From Sphingomonadales bacterium (lineage in GTDB: Bacteria; Pseudomonadota; Alphaproteobacteria; Sphingomonadales; Sphingomonadaceae): a stretch of 9,243 nt of DNA. The notes beneath the pieces are model-generated. The model had not been told where the DNA came from. It searched no databases and saw only the letters and a program-made list of their open reading frames with translations. The stretch is taken from assembly GCA_024636595.1 (NCBI GenBank), contig JAGXGT010000143.1, positions 1 to 9,243 of the forward strand, given 5' to 3'. Shown in pieces: positions 1-6,805 of the stretch. Within the stretch, counting starts at the first letter, position 1. Each line of letters starts with the position of its first letter. A program made the position numbers and the translations under genes.

Positions 1-1023
1 CGCAACAGCCGTGCTGGCTCAATCTATATCGTGAAGCCAAAGATGCACGGGCCGGAAGAATGCGCTTTCACGAATGACCTGTTTGACGCGGTGGAAGATC
101 TGCTCGGACTCGACCGCAACACCATCAAGGTCGGCGTCATGGATGAGGAACGCCGGACCTCGGCCAACCTCGCCGCCTGTATTCGCGCCGTGAAGGATCG
201 GGTTGTGTTTATCAACACCGGCTTTCTCGACCGTACCGGCGATGAAATCCATACGTCGATGCAGGCTGGCGCGATGCTTGCCAAGGGCGATATCAAGAAA
301 AGCGACTGGATTACGGCTTATGAACAGCGCAACGTCGCCATTGGTCTCGCGTGCGGCATGTCCGGCAAGGCGCAGATCGGCAAGGGCATGTGGGCCGCGC
401 CCGACATGATGGCGGACATGATGGAACAGAAAATCGGCCATCCGATGACCGGTGCCAATACCGCATGGGTGCCTAGCCCGACTGCGGCAACGCTGCACGC
501 GATCCACTATCACCGGGTCAATGTGTTCGACCGGCAGAAGGAAGTCGCGGCGGACGGCATTGCGCCGCTCGAGAAATTGCTGACCATTCCGCTGGCCGAA
601 GGCCACAACTGGTCGGATGAGGAAATCGAGCATGAGCTGGACAATAATGCGCAGGGCATATTGGGTTATGTGGTGCGCTGGATCGACCAGGGTATCGGCT
701 GCTCAAAGGTCCCTGACATCAACGATGTCGGCCTGATGGAAGATCGCGCAACCTTGCGCATTTCGTCACAGCATATGGCAAACTGGATGCTGCACGGCGT
801 CTGTTCTGCCGCGCAAGTGGACGCCGCTCTGCTGCGGATGGCGGCGAAGGTCGATGGCCAGAATGAAGGCGATCCGCTTTACCGGCCAATGGCGCCAAAT
901 CCGGATGACAGTCTCGCTTTTCAGGCGGCCCGTGATCTGGTGTTCAAGGGTGTCGAGCAACCGAGCGGCTATACCGAACCGCTGTTGCACGCCTATCGGC
1001 GCAAACTGAAGGCTGCGGGCTAG
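1..1023 (+). CDS. glcB: Malate synthase G, C-terminal part (5' end outside window)
   Basis: Malate synthase G condenses glyoxylate with acetyl-CoA to give malate in the cytoplasm (glyoxylate cycle / glycolate use). The frame is open from base 1 and encodes 340 residues, roughly the C-terminal half of a family usually a little over 700 residues long. The GTG at 31 is an internal valine, because the preceding codons (NSRAGSIYI) already match the family. Fragment residues 48-55 (DEERRTSA) and 75-77 (FLD) carry the acidic pair Glu49 and Asp77. Their 28-residue spacing matches the Mg-binding Glu/Asp pair of characterised malate synthase G. Asp248, in MEDRATLRISSQ, aligns with the catalytic base Asp631 of the E. 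coli enzyme, and Cys234 (GCSKVPD) with its Cys617. The TAG stop interlocks with the stop of the convergent rsmA. No frameshift or missing catalytic residue is visible. Identification is very secure; only the N-terminal part is unseen. Confidence 0.97.
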   Translation, partial: RNSRAGSIYIVKPKMHGPEECAFTNDLFDAVEDLLGLDRNTIKVGVMDEERRTSANLAACIRAVKDRVVFINTGFLDRTGDEIHTSMQAGAMLAKGDIKKSDWITAYEQRNVAIGLACGMSGKAQIGKGMWAAPDMMADMMEQKIGHPMTGANTAWVPSPTAATLHAIHYHRVNVFDRQKEVAADGIAPLEKLLTIPLAEGHNWSDEEIEHELDNNAQGILGYVVRWIDQGIGCSKVPDINDVGLMEDRATLRISSQHMANWMLHGVCSAAQVDAALLRMAAKVDGQNEGDPLYRPMAPNPDDSLAFQAARDLVFKGVEQPSGYTEPLLHAYRRKLKAAG

Positions 1024-1856
1024 GGCGCGGGGGAAAGCAAACGCGCGACCGCGACAAATTCATCGACGCTTACCGTCTCAGGCCGTCTGGAACTGTCGAT
1101 CCGCAGCGTTTCAAGGGCATCCAGTGCTCCCGCAAGTCCCTTCAGGCTCTGTCTGAGCATCTTGCGCCGCTGCCCGAAAGCGGCCTGGGTGAGATCGGCC
1201 AGAACCTTGGGGCTAACGCCCTCTGGTTGCGCCTTGGGCACCAAGTGAACAATCGCCGACATTACCTTCGGCGGCGGCGTGAAGGCGGAGCGATGGACCG
1301 TCATCGCCAGTTTGGCGTCGCATCGCCATTGTGCCAGGATCGAAAGCCGTCCGTATGCCTCGGTTGCCTCGCGGGCGACAATTCGGTCGGCAACCTCGCG
1401 CTGGAACATCAGCGTGAGCGACCGCCATCGCGGTGGCCACTTCGGTTCGGATAGCCATTTGATCAGTAGTGCCGAACCGACGTTATAGGGCAGGTTGGAA
1501 ACAATATGAAAAGGCGTATCGAACAGGCTAGCCAGATCAATTTTCAGCGCGTCGTCATCAATGACCGTCAGCTGTCCGGGGAAATAGTCGCCCAATTCCG
1601 CCAGTGCCGGCAGGCAGCGACGATCGCGTTCCACTGCAGTAACGCGCGCGCCGGCTTGCAACAGCGCCTGGGTGAGCCCACCCGGTCCCGGACCCACTTC
1701 AAAGACCGTCTGGCCGTCGAGGTGGCCGGGAACCGCAGCGATCCGGTCCAGCAGCTGCAGATCGAACAGGAAATTCTGGCCCAGCGCCTTGTTGGCGGAC
1801 AAGCCATGTTTCTTTATCACCTCCCGCAGCGGGGGCAGGGCAACCTGCGGTTTCAA
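1020..1856 (-). CDS. rsmA: 16S rRNA adenine(1518/1519)-N6 dimethyltransferase RsmA (KsgA)
   Basis: RsmA uses S-adenosylmethionine to dimethylate two adjacent adenines in the 3'-terminal hairpin of 16S rRNA, late in small-subunit assembly. The 278-residue product has the family's usual length. It shows the N-terminal KALGQNFL box (residues 23-30), SAM motif I FEVGPGPGG (52-60), the acidic end of the next strand (VERD, 75-78), the catalytic NLPY motif (121-124), FTPPPKV (192-198) and the C-terminal FGQRRKMLRQSL helix (228-239). The start is TTG at 1856-1854. No ATG lies upstream in frame near the family's N-terminus, and the LPPLREVI segment begins only seven residues in. The TTG overlaps the TGA of pdxA (sequence TTGA) and has no clear Shine-Dalgarno, so translation probably depends on coupling to pdxA. 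The gene ends the lptD-surA-pdxA-rsmA run. Function is secure; the exact start is slightly less so. Confidence 0.96.
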   Translation of the reverse strand: MKPQVALPPLREVIKKHGLSANKALGQNFLFDLQLLDRIAAVPGHLDGQTVFEVGPGPGGLTQALLQAGARVTAVERDRRCLPALAELGDYFPGQLTVIDDDALKIDLASLFDTPFHIVSNLPYNVGSALLIKWLSEPKWPPRWRSLTLMFQREVADRIVAREATEAYGRLSILAQWRCDAKLAMTVHRSAFTPPPKVMSAIVHLVPKAQPEGVSPKVLADLTQAAFGQRRKMLRQSLKGLAGALDALETLRIDSSRRPETVSVDEFVAVARLLSPAP

Positions 1857-2860
1857 TGGCCGTAAATCTGGCGGTTGCTGACGGCGGTAGCGGCCATCTG
1901 GATGGCGGCAATCATCGACCGCGGATCGGCAATATTCTGGCCAGCAATGTTGAACGCGGTGCCATGATCCGGCGACGTCCGGACGATCGGCAGACCGAGC
2001 GTGATATTAACGCCATCAAAAAAATGCAGGGTCTTCAAAGGGATCAATGCCTGATCGTGATAGGGACAGAGCGCGACATCAAATTTGATCCGCGCTTCTT
2101 CGTGGAACATGGTGTCCGCAGGCAGCGGATCGGTTATATCCATACCTTGCTCGCGCAGTTGATCAATCGCCGGCTGTATGATCCGCTGTTCTTCGTGCCC
2201 GAGATTGCCAGATTCGCCAGCATGTGGATTGAGTCCGGCGACCGCGATACGAGGTTTCTCGATGCCAAAATTCCGGGTCATCGCTTTTTGGGCGGCGCGC
2301 GCGCAGGCAATAACCAGTCGCTCGGTCAAATATTCCGGAACATCCTTCAGCGCGATATGGGTTGTCATGGGAATAACGCGCAATGTCGGTCCCGCCAACA
2401 TCATTACCGCGTTTTCCCGCGCTATACCGCAGCGTTCCGAAACAAATTCGGTCTGACCGGGATAGCGAAAACCAATTTTGTAGAGCTGCGTTTTCGACAC
2501 CGGCGCAGTCACGACCGCACCGGCATCGCCGGAGCGAGCCAGTCCGCAGGCAATTTCGAGGGCGTGCAGCGAACATTGCGCACTGTCCATGGTCGCTTCG
2601 CCGGGACGTGCGGCGGCAGCCTCATGGATATGGAGCACCGGCAATGCTTGGCCGAATGCCTCGCTGGCGTCCATCGGCTGGTCAATTTTCTCGACCGGAA
2701 CGCCGGAAAGTTTCTCGAAGTCGGCAAAATTACCAATCGCAAAAAACGGCTTTAGTCCTGCTTCGACCCGCTGATTCCAGCTCTTTCCGATGATTTCTGG
2801 CCCCACGCCAGCGGGGTCCCCGCAAGAAATGGCGAAGGGCTTGGCGGTCCAGTCAGCCAT
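1853..2860 (-). CDS. pdxA: 4-hydroxythreonine-4-phosphate dehydrogenase PdxA
   Basis: PdxA oxidises 4-phosphohydroxy-L-threonine with NAD(P)+ in the DXP-dependent pathway to pyridoxal phosphate (vitamin B6), as a cytoplasmic metal-dependent homodimer. The 335-residue product has the family's usual length. It begins with SCGDPAGVGPE (12-22), the typical opening. The three metal-binding histidines expected for the family are present: His168 in TTHIAL, His213 in LNPHAGE and His268 in YHDQ. PVSK (120-123) and the C-terminal RTSPDHGTAFNIAG segment (294-307) also match. The ATG at 2860-2858 shares one base with the surA stop (TAATG), and the TGA overlaps the rsmA TTG, so expression is probably operonic and translationally coupled on both sides. 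Some catabolic PdxA paralogues act on 4-hydroxy-terephthalate-type diols, but the surA/rsmA setting argues for the B6 role. No damage is seen. Confidence 0.96.
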   Translation of the reverse strand: MADWTAKPFAISCGDPAGVGPEIIGKSWNQRVEAGLKPFFAIGNFADFEKLSGVPVEKIDQPMDASEAFGQALPVLHIHEAAAARPGEATMDSAQCSLHALEIACGLARSGDAGAVVTAPVSKTQLYKIGFRYPGQTEFVSERCGIARENAVMMLAGPTLRVIPMTTHIALKDVPEYLTERLVIACARAAQKAMTRNFGIEKPRIAVAGLNPHAGESGNLGHEEQRIIQPAIDQLREQGMDITDPLPADTMFHEEARIKFDVALCPYHDQALIPLKTLHFFDGVNITLGLPIVRTSPDHGTAFNIAGQNIADPRSMIAAIQMAATAVSNRQIYGH

Positions 2861-4224
2861 TAATTATATTCGATGATGGCGTCGCGTCTCAGATCGCGCA
2901 GATATATTTGCGCTCGTTTGTTGACCCGGTCGTTTTCCAGGCGAGACATGATCGCGTCAAAGGACGGTGCGGTAGCGGTCTGCGGATCATCTCGTCCACA
3001 AAGGATTAGCACGCGCACGCCGTCTTCGACCGAACCAAATGGCTGGCTCGCCTGACCGATTTGCAGCTCTGCGATCGCTCCCTGCAGGGCGGCAGGAAGG
3101 TCCCGTAGCTTGACCTGATCGTTGTCGACGACGCTGGCACCCAGCCGAGCGGCCACTTCATTGGCTGCGCCACAACCTTTGATGCCTTGGGTTGCCGTAG
3201 CGAATTTTTCCGCTTGCGCGGCAGCTTGTGCTTCAGTGATGCCTTCAGGAAAGCCTATCGCCAGTTGCTTAAGGCTAAGCAGCGCGTTGCGAGGGTCCGC
3301 AGTGAGCACCTGACGCGAATCGATCAGATAAAGAATCGAAAAACCGCCAGGCACCTCGACGGGACCGACAACCTGTCCGACCTGCATTTGCTCTGCAGCG
3401 TCGGCAAGTGTTTGCGGCAATTGAGCGGGACGAACCCAACCCAGGTCGCCGCCGGTCGCGGCCGTAGAAGCTTCTGAAAACTGCCGGGCATATGCTACGA
3501 ACGAACCGCCGGCGCGGATCTGCTCCAATATCTTGCGCATATTTTCAGCAACTTGTGGCGCGGTTTCTTGAGAGGCCGACATATAGATTTCGCCGATGCG
3601 AAATTCGCTGGTGCCCTTGGAGGCGTTTAAACGTTCGATGATGGCGTTAACTTCTTCGTCGCCGACATTGATAAACGGCTGGATATTCCGGCGGAGCAGG
3701 CGGCTCCATGCCAATTCCCCTTTGATCTGGCGTTTCAGCGTGTCGGTGGAGGAGCCTTGGGTGCGCAGATATTGATCGAATGCGTCGAGATCCTGTTTGA
3801 AATTCTGTTGGGCTACCTGCCGGAATGTGGCGTCGACTTCCTCTTCAGAAATGTTGATTTCATTGGCGGCGGCTTCCTGAATTTGCAGCGTCTCGTCGAT
3901 CAGATTTCTTAATACCTGAAGCCGCAGGCGCTGTTTCTCCTCGTCCGAAACTTCGCCGCCATTAGCGGCGACGATCAGCGCAAGGCGTTGGCCGACATCG
4001 GTTCCGGTAATGATGTCCCCATTAACAATCGCTGTGGCACGGCGAACGTTGGGGTCATTTTTTCCAAATATGGTCAATTCGTCAGGAATATTCAATCCGG
4101 TTTGGGGTAACGAGGCATCCGCGACCGTTTGGCTCACGGACGGCGAAGCGGCTGCAATAGCAAACGCTGCTGTCAACATCGCCTTGGTTTTGAAACCTTG
4201 GATTTTCATACTGAATAAATTCAT
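2860..4224 (-). CDS. surA: Periplasmic chaperone / peptidyl-prolyl isomerase SurA
   Basis: SurA chaperones unfolded outer-membrane proteins, including LptD, across the periplasm to the Bam complex. From the chosen ATG (4224) the product has 454 residues. An N-terminal signal sequence is visible (basic residues, then a hydrophobic alanine-rich stretch ending ASPSVSQ near residue 32). A helical N-domain follows with the family segment ATAIVNGDIIT at about 63-73 and an LIDETLQIQEA helix at about 108-118. Next comes a parvulin-type domain at about 207-304, recognised by the run FSEASTAATGGDLGW. A second, strongly diverged parvulin-like domain runs to the C-terminus and holds the only two cysteines, Cys351 and Cys409. 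The ATG is preferred over an upstream TTG at 4275 because a purine-rich GAGAAG sits nine bases before it and it gives a normal signal peptide; ATG 4209 is a weaker alternative. The TAA overlaps the pdxA ATG by one base. Confidence 0.93.
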   Translation of the reverse strand: MNLFSMKIQGFKTKAMLTAAFAIAAASPSVSQTVADASLPQTGLNIPDELTIFGKNDPNVRRATAIVNGDIITGTDVGQRLALIVAANGGEVSDEEKQRLRLQVLRNLIDETLQIQEAAANEINISEEEVDATFRQVAQQNFKQDLDAFDQYLRTQGSSTDTLKRQIKGELAWSRLLRRNIQPFINVGDEEVNAIIERLNASKGTSEFRIGEIYMSASQETAPQVAENMRKILEQIRAGGSFVAYARQFSEASTAATGGDLGWVRPAQLPQTLADAAEQMQVGQVVGPVEVPGGFSILYLIDSRQVLTADPRNALLSLKQLAIGFPEGITEAQAAAQAEKFATATQGIKGCGAANEVAARLGASVVDNDQVKLRDLPAALQGAIAELQIGQASQPFGSVEDGVRVLILCGRDDPQTATAPSFDAIMSRLENDRVNKRAQIYLRDLRRDAIIEYN

Positions 4225-4322
4225 TTCTTGTTTCTTCTCAACTACAAAGAGTAAATCTGATGCAGCAAATAGCAAGCATCTGCTGAACCCAATATGAGCG
4301 GGCCAACCCGTGTAATAGCCCT
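4225..4322 (-). other. lptD-surA intergenic spacer (98 bases)
   Basis: This is the only real gap inside the minus-strand run. On the minus strand it holds a short GC hairpin, CGGG-TTGG-CCCG, soon after the lptD stop, and a weak GATGC/GCATC inverted pair further on. Neither is followed by a T-run, so neither looks like an intrinsic terminator. No convincing -35/-10 pair was found. lptD and surA may share one transcript with an independent ribosome entry at surA. Confidence 0.4.
4234..4239 (-). promoter_or_regulatory. Ribosome binding site deciding the surA start
   Basis: On the minus strand this reads GAGAAG, nine bases upstream of the ATG at 4224. Neither the in-frame TTG at 4275 nor the ATG at 4209 has a comparable purine run at a suitable distance, so this site supports the 454-residue form of SurA. 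It is seen in sequence; its function is inferred. Confidence 0.5.
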
Positions 4323-6536
4323 TTACACGCCCAGATTGCGCAAGGCCAGCCGGAACAGAAAAGTACTGCCACGCCGCGCATCGCCGGTATTTTCATAATC
4401 ATAGCGCCACGTCACACCCATGGAGAGACAGCCGTCGTCATAGGCGATGCCGAGGCGGTGCCGCACTGGCTCGTAGCCATCGGCCACCGAAATTGGATCC
4501 TCGCTGCGATCGGTCAGGTCGATAATCGCGGAGCCAAAAACGGACCAATATTGATCAACCTGATAGCGTCCTCCGAACCGCACCTCTTCGCGGTCCCTTA
4601 GATCTTCAAGCTGCAGCCCGATATTTCGGTTCAGGCGGAGATAACCGATTTGAGCATAAGTACCTTTGGAACCGATCGTAGCGTCGATCTCATTGCGCCG
4701 TATCGCCAGATTGTCCTTGTCGAGCCGGTAACGATGGGTGAATTTTACGATATCCTTGAACCGAACGTTTGTGCGACCGACGATATCGGAAAAACGATCG
4801 GACAGGCCGGTGCCTTCAGGGACGATGTTATTATTGTTTTCAAGCCGATAGCTCTGGCCGACGATCATATTCACTTGGAGGTTTGGCCGATTGATTTCCC
4901 ATTCCATCCCATAGGTTGCCCGAACATTGTCCTCATAGCGATCATAGCCCGGAAAACGGTTGAGAGCGAAGAGATTGCTGTCTTCCAAATCAACCGCGCG
5001 GGAATCTTCATTGGGTACCGACAGATTGGCCAGGCCTGGTGTTGCGACGATCTGGAAGCGCGGCGTGATCGTCTGGGTACCGCCAAAGGCTTCCCCGATT
5101 AGCGGCCACTTCACGTCAACAGCAGCAGTAGCAATCGCACGCGCTTCCCAGCCGCTTTGCCCCCGATAAATGGCAGTTTCGTTGAGCGCATTGTCATCGC
5201 TATGATAAACATCACCGCGGACAAAGCCGGTCAAAGTGATTTCCTGGCCCCAGTCGGTCAGCTTGCGCATGTCCCAGCGGGCCGACCCAAATGCGCGTTG
5301 TGTATCCTGTCCTTCGCTGCGGCCAATCGCCAGGCTGTTGGCCTGCACCTCAAGCCGCCCACCCAGGACAGGATCGTTAAAGCGCTTGCGATAGTCGATC
5401 ACCGGCAGGGCAACTGGAACGCGGTTTTGCGGATCGTTGACCCGCAGCGTTTGGAATGCCCAGCCCGCCAAAGAAAAATAGCTGCTGTCGCTCATCCGTT
5501 CGACATTGATCGTGGAGCGAAGAGTATCGTCGTCGCTAATATCGTAGCGCCGCAGAAATGTGCGATCGGAGACGATACGGGCCGACTGCGAAACCGTCCA
5601 TTTGGGGTTTAGCCGGAACCGACCGCTGGTCGAAAAATAGCCGCGAAAATCTTCCTGGGCATTGGCCACGACTTGAGAAGTACCAGTCGGAATACGGGAG
5701 CTATAGGTGGCATAGCCGGTCAGTTGGAAAGCGCCTTTTTCATCCAGATTGCGGAAGGTGCCGCTAACCAAGGGGGCCACATCGGTAAACACCTGAGCCG
5801 TAACGGTGGCATCCTGATTGGGTGCGATACTGAAATAGTAAGGGACCGTCACGCCAACGCCGTTCACCGTATCAAATTTGATGTCGGGAACGAGCACGCC
5901 GCTGCGATTTTCGTCACTAACCGGGTGTGACAGGCCGGGCAACGGAAGGACAGGTAGCCCAAAAATCTCGATACGGGCGCCTTGATATTTCACCCGTTTC
6001 TTGACCGGATCATAGATGACCTTGACGGCCTTTATCTGCCAGCTCGGATTTTTGGGACAGCCATCCTCAGTGGTTACCGCGCAGGCTGTATAGGCGGCAT
6101 TGTTAAGCTCCAGCGTGCCGTCGGCGAAGCGCTCGCTGCGCCGCGCGGCCAATCGACTGCCGTCCTCCAGCACGAGCAGCAGATTATCGACGGCACCATC
6201 GCGCAGGCTATCGGTCAGTTCAATGCGGTCGCCATAGGCGACGTCACCGTCCGGACTGATCGACCGGATATTGCCTTCCGCCACAACCGCACCGCTTTTT
6301 CGGTTCCACACGACCTGATCGGCACGCAAGCTATATCCGTCGCGATTGAGAACGACATTGCCCTTGGCTGTGACATAATCATTTTCAAAATCATAGTCGA
6401 TGGTGTCGGCGCTAAACTCGATCTCATCATCTTGCCGGTCAGCTGCAACAGCGGCGTCGCTTTGCGATTGGGCCATAGCGGGCGCAGGCGCGACGGCAGC
6501 CAAAGATAGAGTGAAAAGGGCGAGTGAGGATTTCAT
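4323..6536 (-). CDS. lptD: LPS-assembly outer-membrane protein LptD (OstA/Imp)
   Basis: LptD, with the lipoprotein LptE, forms the outer-membrane translocon that inserts lipopolysaccharide (or lipooligosaccharide) into the outer leaflet. From the ATG at 6536 it has 737 residues. It starts with a clear signal peptide (hydrophobic core at about 5-16, AMA|Q cleavage after residue 22). An LptA/OstA-like beta-jellyroll follows at about 37-150, with DYDFENDYVTAKGNVVL and a second repeat at VVAEGNI. Then comes the alphaproteobacterial linker AAYTAC...KNPSWQIKAVKV (148-172), and a long beta-barrel containing NRFPGYDRYED (526-536) and ending FLFRLALRNLGV. Only three cysteines occur after the signal peptide (152, 160, 703), against four in E. 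coli. The frame stays open upstream to a GTG at 6704 with an extra in-frame ATG at 6596. I chose 6536 for its standard signal peptide, although its nearest purine run (AGTAGG) is a rather long 12 bases away. It probably leads the operon. Confidence 0.94.
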   Translation of the reverse strand: MKSSLALFTLSLAAVAPAPAMAQSQSDAAVAADRQDDEIEFSADTIDYDFENDYVTAKGNVVLNRDGYSLRADQVVWNRKSGAVVAEGNIRSISPDGDVAYGDRIELTDSLRDGAVDNLLLVLEDGSRLAARRSERFADGTLELNNAAYTACAVTTEDGCPKNPSWQIKAVKVIYDPVKKRVKYQGARIEIFGLPVLPLPGLSHPVSDENRSGVLVPDIKFDTVNGVGVTVPYYFSIAPNQDATVTAQVFTDVAPLVSGTFRNLDEKGAFQLTGYATYSSRIPTGTSQVVANAQEDFRGYFSTSGRFRLNPKWTVSQSARIVSDRTFLRRYDISDDDTLRSTINVERMSDSSYFSLAGWAFQTLRVNDPQNRVPVALPVIDYRKRFNDPVLGGRLEVQANSLAIGRSEGQDTQRAFGSARWDMRKLTDWGQEITLTGFVRGDVYHSDDNALNETAIYRGQSGWEARAIATAAVDVKWPLIGEAFGGTQTITPRFQIVATPGLANLSVPNEDSRAVDLEDSNLFALNRFPGYDRYEDNVRATYGMEWEINRPNLQVNMIVGQSYRLENNNNIVPEGTGLSDRFSDIVGRTNVRFKDIVKFTHRYRLDKDNLAIRRNEIDATIGSKGTYAQIGYLRLNRNIGLQLEDLRDREEVRFGGRYQVDQYWSVFGSAIIDLTDRSEDPISVADGYEPVRHRLGIAYDDGCLSMGVTWRYDYENTGDARRGSTFLFRLALRNLGV

Positions 6537-6725
6537 CGACTGGCTCAACCTACTTTTAGCCCCATTTTGGACGGCATGAAATATCGCATGGTCCATCTTC
6601 CGATCGCCTATTGCACCTGTTTGCCCAGTCTGCAAATTTTCTTTGACAGATTCTGATGAACAGATGCTTGACCACAAAACCAAGACGGTGCAGCAACGCC
6701 GCACGATAGGATAAAAGTCGATCCG

Positions 6726-6755
6726 ATCATAAATTGAGTCGGACCGGTGAGTGAA
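6726..6755 (-). promoter_or_regulatory. Candidate promoter for the lptD-surA-pdxA-rsmA operon
   Basis: On the minus strand, TTCACT (6755-6750, 4 of 6 to the -35 consensus) and TATGAT (6731-6726, 5 of 6 to the -10 consensus) are separated by 18 bases. Transcription would begin near 6719 and leave a leader of roughly 180 bases before the chosen lptD ATG. This is the best sigma-70-like match found by eye in the divergent region. It has not been scored against background. Confidence 0.35.
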
Positions 6756-6760
6756 TCACT
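6750..6760. repeat. 11-base inverted repeat, possible operator
   Basis: AGTGA-A-TCACT is a perfect inverted repeat with a single central base. It overlaps the proposed -35 of the lptD promoter and lies 46 bases before the pepA start. Position and symmetry would suit a dimeric regulator, but an element this short can arise by chance and no regulator is indicated. Confidence 0.3.
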
Positions 6761-6805
6761 GAAGCTTTTCACTCCTCCAAACACAAGAATAAGGACAGTT
6801 TTTCG

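Larger units (their letters stand above)
6537..6805. other. Divergent lptD / pepA intergenic region
   Basis: About 270 bases separate the two divergent starts, and transcription must leave in both directions. A candidate minus-strand promoter and an inverted repeat sit at 6726-6760. On the plus strand, AAGGA at 6791-6795 lies ten bases before the pepA ATG and is a good ribosome binding site, but I could not find a credible pepA -35/-10 pair. TTGACA at 6643-6648 lacks a matching -10. The open frames crossing this region show no codon pattern or family resemblance and are not called as genes. Confidence 0.6.

Noticed and set aside
19..633. A 204-codon open frame on the minus strand, antisense to glcB
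   Set aside because: It lies opposite a confident malate synthase frame and has no motif or ribosome binding support.
1856..2755. A 299-codon open frame on the plus strand, antisense to pdxA
   Set aside because: It is fully opposite intact pdxA, has an Arg-rich product without family motifs, and is explained by codon bias of the real gene.
4225..4322. Terminator between lptD and surA
   Set aside because: The CGGG-TTGG-CCCG hairpin has only a four-base stem and no T-run after it.
6643..6673. TTGACA (6643-6648) and TTGACC (6668-6673) as plus-strand -35 elements for pepA
   Set aside because: No -10-like hexamer lies 16-18 bases downstream of either.
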